Of a stretch of DNA of 64,000 nt, positions 45,029 through 56,589 are shown piece after piece. The DNA lies in assembly GCA_013054445.1 (NCBI GenBank), contig JAAMPI010000003.1, positions 62,001-126,000 of the forward strand, in the 5' to 3' direction. The position numbers and the translations under genes were made by a program. Source of the DNA: Cudoniella acicularis (taxonomy: Eukaryota > Ascomycota > Leotiomycetes > Helotiales > Helotiaceae). The notes under the pieces were generated by a model, which saw only the letters and a list, made by a program, of their open reading frames with translations, did no database searches and was not told where the DNA came from. How positions within the stretch are numbered: position 1 is the stretch's first letter; each line of letters opens with the position of its first letter.

Positions 45029-45943
45029 TTATTCTCTTTGACTTCCTTCGGCCTCTGAATTCTGAATCTTCGTATTCACGCCCCTCTCAACAGGGATAAC
45101 AGTCCCGTTAAATTTCATCATGGTAAGCCCATAGCGAGAACGGACGCGAGGTTCCCAATTCTCAGAGAAACGTTCCTCGGTGAGCATGGGAGTGAGGTCG
45201 GAGATGGAGCCAGCAAAGAGGGTGAGCATTGTTGACGAGCTGGGTAAGGTTAGGCCTGTGATACAGTACATGGTATAGAGAAGCCGGGAGGAAGGGACGT
45301 ACTTGGAGCTTCCAAAGATATTATGAAATAAATTTTCCGTGTAGTCTTTATTTGCCTTTCTCGCATCTACTCTCCTCTTCGACAAAGCGCGTGACAGGTC
45401 GGGGATAGTCAGGCGTGGAGACCCATCGGGCATTTTCCCCGTAGCACTTGACAAAAGATCACGCACGAGCTTCAAATCTGGTTTCCCCTGATCTGGAACG
45501 AGCGCTGCGTCTTCCCGCGTGAGACTGGCATCATGTTCAATCGCATTATGCAAGCTCAGCTCTGCCAGATCAAAATGTCCAGTCCAGTACGAACGATTGA
45601 GGAAATCAGCAGAGAACTTTGGGACAAAGAAGCAAAAGGAGGGGGCAAAGTTGAATGTGTGCCGGACTTTGGTGTTGAGTTCTTTGAAGGAGATGTTCTT
45701 CCCGTCGTGGGGAAGTATCCCGTGGTTTGCCATCGCGTTGAGCATGGGGCATGCTGATCGAGAATCGCCATCTTGCGGGGGGACATACTCGGGCCACGTG
45801 AGATTGTGTCCTGCTGCATGTGGGGGGACGACGTGGCCTGGCTTATGGGAAGGAGTTAGGATATTAAGTACAAAGAGAAAAAAGTCCCAGCAAAAGACAA
45901 AAATGTTGATGAAAAAGCCGGTGATTTTGTTAAGGAAGGCCAT
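45029..45943 (-). CDS. Membrane-anchored heme-thiolate peroxidase (chloroperoxidase family), 304 aa
   Basis: Single exon starting at the ATG 45943. A hydrophobic N-terminal segment (FFINIFVFCWDFFLFVLNIL) looks like a membrane anchor instead of a cleaved signal peptide. It is followed by the heme-binding motif SACPMLNAMANHGILPHDGK, where the Cys is the axial thiolate ligand; the usual PCP reads ACP. The distal catalytic block is IEHDASLTRED (Glu-His-Asp as in chloroperoxidase). The C-terminal TLFAGSIS and RFSENWEPR stretches match the family. Such enzymes catalyse halogenation or peroxygenation of small organic substrates with H2O2; membrane-anchored members occur in secondary metabolism, but no cluster genes are adjacent. 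Length is a little above the 240-300 usual for the domain. Intact. Confidence 0.8.
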   Translation of the reverse strand: MAFLNKITGFFINIFVFCWDFFLFVLNILTPSHKPGHVVPPHAAGHNLTWPEYVPPQDGDSRSACPMLNAMANHGILPHDGKNISFKELNTKVRHTFNFAPSFCFFVPKFSADFLNRSYWTGHFDLAELSLHNAIEHDASLTREDAALVPDQGKPDLKLVRDLLSSATGKMPDGSPRLTIPDLSRALSKRRVDARKANKDYTENLFHNIFGSSKYVPSSRLLYTMYCITGLTLPSSSTMLTLFAGSISDLTPMLTEERFSENWEPRVRSRYGLTMMKFNGTVIPVERGVNTKIQNSEAEGSQRE

Positions 45944-46326
45944 GTTCACTCGGATGGTAGGATTCGCAATTAAAAACTGCGGCTGCGAACAGAGGATTTG
46001 TTGGGTTTAAAGGCTCCGGTTGATCGCTTGAACCTTGGACCGCAGACCTTCCAATAAAGCTGAGATGATGGCGCCGCTGAAGACGGCTGCATGGCTGCGA
46101 ATAACAAACCCTCATGAAGCAGCGCAAGTGTCTTTCATGTTGGCAGTGCATTGGTCCTGTGGTAGTATGTCCCGCGCTACAAGTGGGAAGACTTTTTTCG
46201 CTAAGACCTTGAGCGAGCCAATTGAATCCACGCATTTTTGGAAGCTGCTTCGGTTTTACTAGGAGCTACTTTTATGTAACTGAATTTGATTTGTCTTCTA
46301 TATTTTTAATTAATATAATTGAAATA

Positions 46327-46364
46327 AGAGAGAAAGAGAGAGAAAGAGAGAGAAAGAGAGAGAG
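46327..46364. repeat. GAGAGAAA microsatellite
   Basis: About four to five imperfect copies of the octamer GAGAGAAA followed by GAGAGAGG. Simple-sequence repeat in non-coding DNA. Confidence 0.9.
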
Positions 46365-46807
46365 GCTTTAATTTAAAATAAATCATCAGCCTTGAGATAA
46401 GAAGGTCATATGGCTAATTTCCAAACGGGAGAAACCGGATTTTTTCGGCAAGATCAACGCCGCTTTATAGAAATTGTAACCACTAATGCACCTGCCCGGG
46501 CGGTGAGGAGTAACTTCCGAAAGCACTTCGCAGTATAGAATATGCACCTAGGATTTATACGGCACTCGAAACAAATATAACAGTCACCTGGAAAAAGCCT
46601 CTGCGATTATCTTTACTCGGAAGCAAATACCTTAAAAACACCCATAATTTATTTTAAAATCATTAACGAAGAATTTATTAAACTGAGATCATAGTTTTAG
46701 GTAAGAAGTATCGGGAGAAGTCCGGGAAATGGTATCCTGGTTCGTGGTTTATGTACAACGAAACAAGGAAATTCCAGCACAAAATAGCTTAAATGTTGGT
46801 ACAATAT

Positions 46808-47260
46808 GGCCTGATAGTTCAGTGGAAGAATGTATGCCGCCCTCTGATTTCGGTTTCCATAACGCTGTCGCGTGGCAGACGCTAGCGCATGAGAATCGTT
46901 ATTGCATCATAAGCTGCCTTTTTCAATGCCAGCGCCCATCAAGCGTCAGCGAAATAGATGCGCTAGCGTGTGGGGGGCAATTAATGCTGTCTTCTCGATG
47001 CCAGTGTTTATCAGGCGCCAGCGCAATGAATGCACGAGCGTCAAACCAGCGGGGGGAGCTGAAACTTGCCCCCTTTCTTAGACCATTCTCCCCGCATCCA
47101 TTTCGCTGGCGCTTGACGGGCACTGGCGTCGAAGGAGGAGTAAAGTTTGGACCCAAGGCCTTGATGCATTCATTACGCTGGCGCTTGACGGACGCCGATG
47201 TTGCTCTGGCGTGAGGGGTGTGGGCCAAGATCGGCTACCATGAACGCTGGCGCATCAACT
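46808..47260. repeat. Inverted-repeat-rich block (GCGCCAGC / GCTGGCGC motifs)
   Basis: At least six copies of a CGCTGGCGC-like core lie in both orientations: the left half has CCAGCGCCCATCAAGCGTCA and GGCGCCAGCGCAATGAATGC, the right half CATTCATTACGCTGGCGCTT and TCGCTGGCGCTTGACGGGCA. The halves can pair over about 25-30 bases each, centred near 47,080. At its left border (46808-46842) sits a tRNA-like A-box segment (GATAGTTCAGTGGAAGAATG) resembling the 5' half of tRNA-Gly. It could be a foldback/MITE or a tRNA-derived element. The 161-codon frame through it (46729-47214) is probably incidental. Confidence 0.55.
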
Positions 47261-48355
47261 ATATATTTTCATGTTAGTCTGACCAATCGTCGCCCATACT
47301 ACCATCTGCAAGTTCATGCCACCATCGTCATCATCCTAGTAATCAGACTCCTACGAGAACATCCCTAAAGATTCTGTCTCTAGTCGCAGTCAGTCTGTAC
47401 CTTTTTATAACCAGAACGGAAGCAGTTCTGCACAACTTCGCCCATCTCCACCAGGTTGTTATCATCAATTCCAACCATAGTTGTCTCCGTGATATTCTGA
47501 GCGAGGTATCGTAAAATGGGTTCTAGCCAAGCGACTTATTCCCGCATCAGCTGCTGCGCGACAAGGCAAAGCTAGCTCAGGTCCGTCCCGAGCAAATTCC
47601 ATCCCACGCCAATTCTTCCAGGCTCCTCCCCGCACTCCACTAACCCATCCAAGGCTTTTATTACTGCTGCGAGTATGTTAATTCTCCGGCGCTTCAAACG
47701 CCCGATGGGTGGACATGCACATGACACCTCTCTTCAGCTGAGAGACATTTGAGATCTGGTCGCGATCCAACAAGCCACTTTCTATCTGGCTTGTTGACTC
47801 CACCTCGCCAGACATTCAAACAGGCCGGCGTAGAACCAAAAATATCCCAAAATTCTACGGCTCCAAAGATAATTATCTTGGGACGGTACTGCTCCTAGGC
47901 CCCCAAGCCGTTATCTTGCTCTGAATCCGTGCCTAGCATCATCCGAGTCAAGCGTGCTTAGAAAGGGACCTGTCATTAATAACTGCATCAGACGGGAAGG
48001 ATCTAGGAGGGTGAGAGCATTCCGGTAAGCAAATGAAATTGTGCAAGTCTAAAATTCGGATTCTCCCCCCACCTAGTCGCAATCCCAGACCAACGCACGT
48101 TCTTTATTCATGCTTGAAACCGAAGCAGATTCAGAATATATTGCCTTGAATTGAAAAATTTGAAAGATTTCAATGTCGCTGCAGACAAAATTGGGAAAAT
48201 GTCAAAACGACGCTTAATACTTTCACCTATTTACTTAGCCGTATGCTTTTGTGACAGACACGCTACTTTACATTAAATAAAGGAACATCAAATTGAGCTG
48301 GTTAGAGAGACACAACAGAAAATGAAGGCACCGAAGCATTGGAAAAGGTACGAAA
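47261..48355. other. Intergenic region
   Basis: No open frame or domain recognised on either strand. It lies downstream of the Hsp70-like gene and probably contains its terminator. Confidence 0.5.
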
Positions 48356-51300
48356 TCAAGCCTGCCGTACAATATTACTTGTTGACGCCGTCGATATCTT
48401 GGCGAGAGGCTTTCTCGTGGAGGGGAGTGGCAAGGCCGAAACATTTGCTTTGCCATTGGACTTGGCCGCGAGCTTCCGATTTTCTTTGCCGTTGAAACCA
48501 GTGGCGTCCAGCTGAGTTATGCTGGAATTTGCAACTGGAGCTGGTCGAGTCTGTCGTCTAATTGGCATCGCAACGGGGACGGCTTCAATATCGTGGGCAG
48601 GTCGAACAAGACCCGAACGTTTGGAACCACCCACTGGAAGAGAAGTCGAAGTGATGATATTTTCAAGCTGGATCTCGGTAGGGATTGGACTTGAGCTGAA
48701 TCCAAGACCTTGAGACTTCTGTTGAGCTGCAGGAGTCGTTTGAGTGGAACGGAGGGAGCGGACTCGCGAGGCTTTGGCCGCTTCGCTAGCTAGTATAGCT
48801 GTCGACGGAATTACCGATTGCGTCTGAACTTCAGACCACATTTGGTCAATGCAGTCTTTTGGAACTGGCGACAATGTCGATTGGCCGGGGAGCGAAAACT
48901 GGGAGGCATTGGCTACTTGTTCTCCAGTCCGACGAAAGGACTCATTGGCTTTGGCGGTGCTCTGCTCTCGCTCTTTTTTGAGCTGGTCTGCAGCTTCCCA
49001 AGAGGAGCCGGTAATTTCCTCGATCGATGTCAAGGAAGGCATCGAAGGAATTGACACAGATTCGGTCGCTGACTCGTCCATGTTACCATGGCTGCTATAG
49101 TTCGACGCATCGATCTTCAGTGCCTGGACCTGGAATTTTTCCCATGCTTGAGTCTTTGGAACAAAATAGTTGAAGAAGAGCAGTGTCGTGTCGCTATCCG
49201 TTGGGTCTAGTGCCGTGGTATAAAAATACATCAACTGCCTTGTTTTATAGGTCTTTTTCTTATCGTTGGCCCGGGGGAGATCCTTGTGGTGCTGGAATCT
49301 TCCCTTCACATCGATTTCTATTTTCAGCACGTTTTCTAAGACCACGGGAATTAGTTGGCTCACAGATAACCTTTCTTTCGAGTTAGGAATTACATACCGT
49401 TCTGGGGATCTAGGAGCGTAAACCGATCATCCCCGGGATATTCGAGAGAGACAGTCATATATTCGTAGAAGGAGAGATCATCCAAGCATTTAACCACGCG
49501 AATTCGATAATTGTCTAGATCATCCAGGTTCAGTTCTGCCGTAATGGGATCACCCTGATGAAATCGCCAATTAGAGTTGAGTTGTCTTGGGTCAAGCCAT
49601 AACATACCACTTTTATGAACCAATCATTTACTGGCTCTTGAAATTCCCATGTCTTGAGATCTTTGTTTTCAACCTTCACTGCTTCTGGATTCAAGGACAA
49701 CATTGCTTTTTCTTCTTCACTCGGATCTTCGTTGCTGCCAGATTTGAGGCATGGAATCTTGTACGGAATAGCGCAGCTCCACCTGCTGACTTTACGTCGC
49801 GTCCATACAGTGTTGATTCGACTTTCATCGTACGCCCCCCAACAGACGCATTTTTTCCTGGCACCAAATCAGCTGAATTAGTCTCAAAAAGTCATTTCAG
49901 AAGCCATGCTTACGAGTCAAGTGCTATGGTCACCTCCAACTCCTTGGAAAATAGTTCCCTGATGCTCCCTGACAAATATGAGAAATAGCTCGCGCCCCCG
50001 CCCATATGAATCGCCTGACCACGGTTTAGTTTGTACAACTGTTCTCCAACTTTGTAAGGGGGAGGTACCGTTGGTGCGTCATAACCCTTGGTGGCAAGAG
50101 TTGACTTTATACCTTTGATTGCTTCAGTCACAGCATGCAGTGCTGGCTGAAATGGTCGCTTCAATTCGTCCCTGTGGAACATTAATTACAATTGAACTTG
50201 TGGCGAGATCGCCAACCTTACTCTGTTAGTTGCAGGTTGAATCTTCCATCGCGTCGTGATTGCATAGACAAGGCTTTCGGGCCCGGTGTCTTGAAATCAA
50301 ACAGGTGCGTCCTCCGTCTGAACTGGTATTCGGCAGCTTTGGTCATTCCGGGTAGCTCTTCGGCGGAGTGACCTCGTTGTGAGAGTCTTGACCGCAACTT
50401 TTCTTCGAATCGTCTTACACTAGTCTCAAAGCCATGATTTAGACCTGAGCCCAAATTAGCATTTCTAGACTCGCTTAATGGACGGGTGATATTGACTCAT
50501 TGATCGAAGAATATGTTTCAGTCCTAATGATTTCTTGCCATCTTCGTTCAACACAGACACTACCTGGCTTGTGGTGAGGTCCTTTCCCGTTAGCAAAGGG
50601 AAATTCGGAAGGAGTAATTACGAACAATGGTACCAGCTCCCCAGTCCAGGGTTATGAAAATGGCGCCAATCTGTAGCTGAACTTTAGAACATGCTGGGAG
50701 TAAAGGCGGTTGAATCTAACCTTGAAATCCCTCCAGCTTCTCATGCCACCACCTCTCAACCAGGAGCGAGCCATACTATCCGATTCGGGGAGCATGGTGA
50801 GAGAGTGCAAACTGTATTTGTCCGCAGCCTGCCGGAAAATGGCATACTCGTGTTCAGGCCAGCCTGATGGCATTGTCATCACGACAGAAACGCCTGCTGT
50901 GTCAAAAGTCTTGGAAGTACCAAGTTTTTGGACGAAGTATCCTGTCTCAGGGTTTAGCAAAAAGTCGAGAGTCGCGTCCAAAAAGTCGAAGGCAAATTTT
51001 CTGATTCCTAAAGGGTTGTTGTTGCCAAATATGTAGCGACACTTTTGTTGAAGGCATTCGTGGTATTTATTAGTACCTTCGGTCTTATGAAGACCCGGCT
51101 TCCAATACTCTACCAATCGGTTGACGTCAAATTCATCTCCTGCCATTATTCTCTCTTGCTCAACTTCTGCTCCCCATATGAACCTTCTTTCGTTCCAATC
51201 ACCTCGACGATTCCCGGGAAGGTAGTACATGCAAGTCGCAGCAAGGGAGCCGTTGTCAATACCGTGATCACCCCAGTTTTCAATCTCTTGTTCACGGTCG

Positions 51301-51422
51301 GTATCCCGCATCCAATACACTCCACCCAATCGTGCTGTACCGAGGTCCAGGACGACAATGGTTTTTATCGAAAGATCTATTCCGAGACTGTTTCGCGGCA
51401 TTTGCCTTTCATAGTTTTTCAT
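48356..51422 (-). CDS. Hsp70-like (Hsp12A-type) ATPase-fold protein, 899 aa, 8 exons
   Basis: Exons 51422-50721, 50670-50626, 50581-50497, 50444-50222, 50171-49914, 49857-49608, 49554-49398 and 49335-48356 join with consistent phases to exactly 900 codons including stop. The actin/Hsp70 fold is evident: phosphate-1 strand TIVVLDLGTARLGGVYW, WGAEVEQERI, FAFDFLDATLDFLL, the connect region VVMTMPSGWPEHE, and phosphate-2 FITLDWGAGTIDLTTSQVV (created by splicing), then FSYLSGSIREL. From about residue 575 follows a region of unclear fold (LNLDDLDNYRIRVVKCLDDL) and then a Ser/Lys-rich tail of over 200 residues. Fungal proteins of this type are divergent Hsp70 relatives of unknown role, not classical chaperones. 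Several donors are unusual (GTTAGA, GTTCGT, GTCAAT). The start assumes MKNYER; no upstream exon could be joined. Confidence 0.8.
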
Positions 51423-53161
51423 CCAATCTCGGGTATGGGGGTCGGAGGCTGAAGCTGTCAGCTACTGGAGCTATTATAAAAGGTCAATAGTTGCTCACCG
51501 GAGTTGAAACGAGCCATCTCCCAGCCAGATTAGGTGTTGGTTACCGCGATGTCGTGGGTTTTAAAGACTCTCCTCTTAGAAATCTGAGATAGATAATTAG
51601 CCCTCGAAGAGTCTGGAGATTCGCAAATAGGAGAAATATATGGACTACCTTGCAGAACGGAATCTCTCCAACTAGATCTTGAGGCAAGGACAAAGACCAA
51701 GATCCACGGCCGTTGTTATGATATGTTCCGAAGTTCTCCACAGCCTGAATATAGGGCAAGTAATGATCAGGTCATAAGGGTTTGACAGAGTAACAAAGGC
51801 AAGAAGGGCGGTCTGATGCAATGATTGAGTACCTTTCTGACAGAATTTTGCTCGACTTTTATAGAGTTCGACTTTATTTTGATTTCTGTGCGCCTTCAAG
51901 CGATGTAAACAACAACTTGGGGTCGGAACTAAGGTTCTATCACAACAGAAACGGGTGGCTTATGTGTCTCAAAGTTTGGTTGGGGGCGAAAGCCAAAATC
52001 CTTAGCGACAGCTCAGAGATAATGTTGACTCAGTGGAATTGTACATGTAGAGATGGATCGGAGGGGGCTTAACAAAGCAGTGGTTGATAGCTCGATTCGC
52101 TCTTGATCCTCGTGGAGAGTATTCTTGGGCCAGTAGCAGAACTCGGCACTTGGTCCCATATAAAGAGCTAGCAACTTGGACTGAAGTCTGAGAACGTGGG
52201 GTTTAAGAACCACACCACAAGAATTCAAGACCTCGACTGCCTCTCCTTGCCAGGTCCGAGCGTCTCCAGAATACAAATTTCACGCAGCCTAAAGAAAAGG
52301 AAAATGTGATAATGCAAAAATACTGCATAGTGCCACAGAGACGGGAAGATTGTCGGCATGCGAATGATCTTAATGTTTCCGAGGCTGCATTTTGAAACTT
52401 CTCAAACACAGTATATCCAGAGCAACGGTCTTTCATAGCAATACACTCGGGCCGACAACAAGATCTACGCCATCTCGGACGCGGCCAGCTTGTCGGCTTA
52501 CGGCAAGTTTCGATCAACGAGGCGCCCGGCGAATTGGGTAGCAGCGTCCGTACTCTCGGACCTCGCGGCAAAGAGTAAACACATCCATCTTTACAAGTAA
52601 GACGGCGTGATTATGGGCCGTGGATGATATTTGCGAGTTGAGAGATGAAAAGAAAAAGCACAGAGTGCAGAATGTTAATTCGTTCGCTAATGTGCTCGGT
52701 AAGGTTATGTCTCACTTTGAAGTCAGAAAGAAAGAAGACCCAGTCTCTGCACCTTACATTACCGTTTCGGCCACCTTTTGTGAGTTGTTCTGATTAGTCG
52801 AAGCGTCCGTTGTTTTTCCTACGATCCGCCGAATGGCTGATACACTGAATGCATCGTTTCCATGGTTACCTCTCGACTCGTTGTGATGTCGCATTCATAC
52901 CGGTTGCTTTGTTGTATTATTAGATCGTCGGCAGGATGCCGCAAAAACTGTCACTTTTCCACTCTACCTCCATACTTTCCATTTCATCTGCCAGAAGAAT
53001 CCTCACTTCCCCTTCTTCTCACCCTCCTAACGCATAGTTGCAAAACCTTTGAGACGACGAAGTCTATACTTGTTTCTTCTCTTGCCAGACCGTAACGTGC
53101 GATTTAACAGCAATATTTTGCAAAATTCCTATCCCCCAACAAGACGAGCCAAGTTGAGAAA
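51423..53161. other. Region with unassigned exon-like pieces on the minus strand
   Basis: Between two genes lie minus-strand pieces that look spliced: an exon-like segment at 51738-51649 (VENFGTYHNNGRGSWSLSLP, bounded by TATTCAG and GTAGTC) and a following one ending in FKTHDIAVTNT near 51,545. A further frame at 52276-52013 contains FCYWPKNTLHEDQERIEL. I recognise no family and could not connect them in frame, so no gene is called. 52,580-53,160 has no feature. Confidence 0.3.
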
Positions 53162-55586
53162 ATGAAGGCCAAAGCAAACAAGCATAGAAAGTTTGGAGTT
53201 GAGGTAATGTGGAAGCTCGTGGATTGATTACAGGAAGCTGACAGTATAATCTAGAATGAACCACAGTTCACTCCAGCTGCGCCATCTCACTCTTCAACAT
53301 TAAATATCAATCTTGACAAAGATCTGGTTAGAGAGGTCTTGGGAGCGAAGAAGAACTTCCGTCGGTCGGATTTCAAGCAAGCATACGAAAGCCGAGGCGC
53401 CCTGCTCTACCACGTAACAGCACCAAAATCACGCTGCAGTTGGAATTATGATCCAAATACACCCGAAAATCCCATATCTGGCGATCCAAGTCCATCACTC
53501 GCCTACCATCCCAATGCCACTTACTCTCAAGATCAGGAAAACCAACCACCTCAAGCACACTTCCGAAGCGAGCAACAAGTCTCTGCTCAGGTATTCCAGA
53601 AGCGGAAGTTACGTCCCTCGCACAGACTCATGGGGGACGAGACTAGTACTTCTCAAGCAACCGGTGTGTATGAGGGTCAATCCCTTGTCGACACGCTCGC
53701 CAATACAGATGGGAAGGACAGTTCGGTCAAGGAGCAGATACTTGCTCGAAAGCAAAAGCCAGATGATGAGGTCTCCGAAACAACGCGTAAAAGGAGAGCA
53801 GCAAAGAAAAAGAAAGATGACGAAAGAAAGCGCGAGAGGGAGGCCCGCAAGCGTCGGATTGAGGATCTCGAAGCCAACGGGATCGAACGGCCAGAAGGAC
53901 CCTGCCAGCCATGCAAGGACAGTGACATAGAATGTAAGATACCCAAAGACCCTACATTGGGGGGTTCTAGGTGTCTCCGCTGCCTACAGAAAAACGGGAA
54001 GTATAAGTGTACCTTTCCAGACTTGGAAGCCCCTGTCCTTGAACCTGTTGTCCCATCCCAAGAACGGAGGCTTCTGAACAAGAGTACTCCAACGCAACAC
54101 CAAATTTATTCCCTCGCATGGTTTCGGCTGCTCGCAAGGACTGAGCAACATAGGGTGCTGGTAGAACTTATAACCAGCAATATTCGGTATATCGAGTCAG
54201 GAACACCGCGTCTTCCCGGCCCCTGCCGACCTTGCTTCGAGTTGGGCTTGGAGTGCCGGGTTATCAAAGAGGATTCACTCGCATCCAAACTATCCAAAAC
54301 CAAACGGTGCTTCAACTGCCTCGATGACTCAACAAGACATCGCATGAGGTCCCAGTTGAAAAAATCTTTTGGGTGCTGCGATTTTCCGGAAGGGTATATT
54401 TCTCTGGTGTGCGCTGCTGCTGTCCCCACAATTGTCCTTACCCAATCTGCGACAAACACAACCAGTGTCACGCTCAAGTCGGGGACTGCTGAGACCAGGA
54501 AGACTATGACTGTGCCATTGAAATCGGCCGATGATATGAAAACTTCACCGTATGGGGAGTATTTCAGACGACAATCAAGAAAACTTCACGAAGAACTTTT
54601 CCCCAATATCTTCGCTGATGACGATCCTGTGCGCTTGATGCCTTCCGGTCTAAGCGATATCACAGACCTTGCAGGTGAACTGTATCAATTCATTGAAGAT
54701 CTGTCGTTCGCAGTCGGTGCGCTTCACTCAGCGCGGTCGAGCTCTCCGCTTCCCTTCAGCCCAGCCAGTCTTCTTGAGCTCAATAAGCTACCTATTGGGG
54801 ACTCACGGCTTCCCACGATAGCAGAAGCAATTAAACAAGGGCTAGGGCTTGAAGGTAGCCTGGCAACAGTCGAAGTTAGTGATCAGATCCGCCGACTCGG
54901 AATTGATGGCTGTAGTCTTTTCGAAGTAGTGCCTTTGGTTACTTCTCTCTTGCTACGCAACCTGATAATGGAAGGCCATTGGATCAATCCATTTTCTAGT
55001 GGTGGGATCGCCACGAGGACTGAAATTGTCCTGACATCGATTCGGAATGCTTTCCCCCCGCAGTATCTTGGTAACGTGATTCCATCAATGACACGGTCTA
55101 TGGTTATTGACTTCTACTTCAGATCAGAATTGGAAAGAAAAAGTCATCGAGAATTTCCACCTCGCGTCCTTGTCATCTGTCTCCCTTGGCCGCGACCCTC
55201 AACTTTCAAAGCAGTTGGACGGCTTGGCGATGGCAGCAGGAGAAAAGCTGTATCAAATCCTCAAGCCGTTTCTTGTCCTTGGCTTAGTAGCCGTAGCTGA
55301 GTCGGAACTGGATTTATTCCGAGATATATGTTTAAGTATTACTGGAGTCGCCACAAGGTTGAACGCCCAGCTCGTTGCGAGAAGAGAAACCAACCACATA
55401 ACCCTCTTCTGGCCGTATCCAGGACAGAAGTTCGACCACACATCGTACAACTCTAGCGACGGCAGCGGCTACTCGGTGGATGAGGTCCGGACGGTGAGAA
55501 TCGCTCGATTCTGGGGCATCAAGATGAGGGATTATGAGTCTGATCAATATCGTACCCTTGCAAAGTCTGAGTGCGATGTATTTTGA
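53162..55586 (+). CDS. Protein with two zinc-cluster-like cysteine motifs, putative regulator (773 aa, 3 exons)
   Basis: Exons 53162-53203, 53255-55070 and 55123-55586 give 773 residues. Exon 1 is tiny (MKAKANKHRKFGVE) and joins in phase 0. A highly basic helix (TRKRRAAKKKKDDERKRERE, ~residues 185-205) precedes the first cysteine block CQPCKDSDIEC...CLRCLQKNGKYKC (CX2CX6C, 14-residue loop, CX2CX7C). A second, about 100 residues later, reads CRPCFELGLEC...CFNC, then CC further on. Both resemble the Zn(II)2Cys6 layout used for DNA binding, but spacing departs from the canonical form and they lie in the middle of the protein. The remaining half is mostly helical without a recognised fungal-TF domain; the tail repeats around AMAAGEKLYQILKPFLVLGL. 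A role in transcription is inferred only. The C-terminal intron uses a GTAACG donor; without it a stop follows at 55,300. Confidence 0.75.
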
Positions 55587-55736
55587 TCGTGCGGTCGGTT
55601 TTTCTTTGATGCATTTACGCTGTTCATTTCCCTTCTTGTCTGTGGCTTGTATTTGCTCAGTTTATTGAGCGTATCTTATTTCAAGTAGTACCTTAGTTGT
55701 CCCATTATTGAACACAAACCTCCCCCAGTTACCTCT

Positions 55737-55905
55737 GTCTCATACTTCTTCGTTTTTCGATTTCTCAAGCCTGAATTGACGCACAAGCTCTCGATCCTCC
55801 AAATTCGGATGAGCCATCGCCATTACAACGTGTCGTTTATTGAAGCCACCTTCCTTGAGCATCATCCAAGCATCGAATGTCCTGGCCGGAGATACCATTT
55901 GAGTT
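55737..55905 (-). pseudogene. Coding-like 3' fragment, family unknown
   Basis: A minus-strand frame shorter than 60 codons reads MVSPARTFDAWMMLKEGGFN then KRHVVMAMAHPNLEDRELVR and ends QFRLEKSKNEEV with a stop at about 55,737. The composition is clearly protein-like, but I recognise no family and no exon can be joined upstream. It looks like the broken end of a gene truncated towards 55,910. Confidence 0.3.
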
Positions 55906-56589
55906 AGGCTATGTTTGTAGTTCCGGGTCCTAAGTCTTGGTCGCGAGCTAAAATATATGAAGGAAGTATAGAAGGAAGGTATGGCAGGTAAAGGACCCCT
56001 GAGTAGGTGAGAGTAATGCTCACAGTATTTTGGGGCTTGACCTGGTTCTGCCTTTTTAGGATCACGGCGCCCTGCACTGGCGCCTTCAAGCTCCTAATGA
56101 CTCACTGCCTGACCTGACACGTGGTCGCTAAATATTGAGCCTCGCGCAAAAAGTGAAACCTTATTTGAAGCGGGGCCTACAGAACAGCATTACATTTAAG
56201 CGGGGTGTAGAAATATTAATATACTAGTTAATTAACACCCGAAAACAGCAACAAAACCTTCTGAAAACAACACCTAGCTAACCGTTTCACTGTATAATAG
56301 AGTATCTAAGCTTTTTAATTTAAATCCTAGTTATTTTATTATTTATATCTTTAAATAATAGTATTTTATATATATTATTAATACTTTAATATCTTATCTC
56401 GATACGATATTAGAAATATTATAAAATATTATAAATAATGTATAAATTTATTTATATAAAAATTAAAATTAAAATATTGTACGATAGGTAGTAATTTTGT
56501 AGTATTTACTGTAATATTATACCCATCATAACTTTTTATATAATGCTTTTTACCACCAACAATATTAGCTAAATAATCCATACNTTCTG
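55906..56589. other. AT-rich tract, decayed repeat
   Basis: From about 56,150 the sequence is AT-rich with CA/TG depletion (RIP-like). It contains no open frame and an N at 56,584, and ends abruptly against a GC-rich coding fragment. Confidence 0.5.

Noticed and set aside
46729..47214. 161-codon plus-strand frame as a gene
   Set aside because: It runs through inverted repeats and mirrors a minus frame of the same quality; no domain or splice support.
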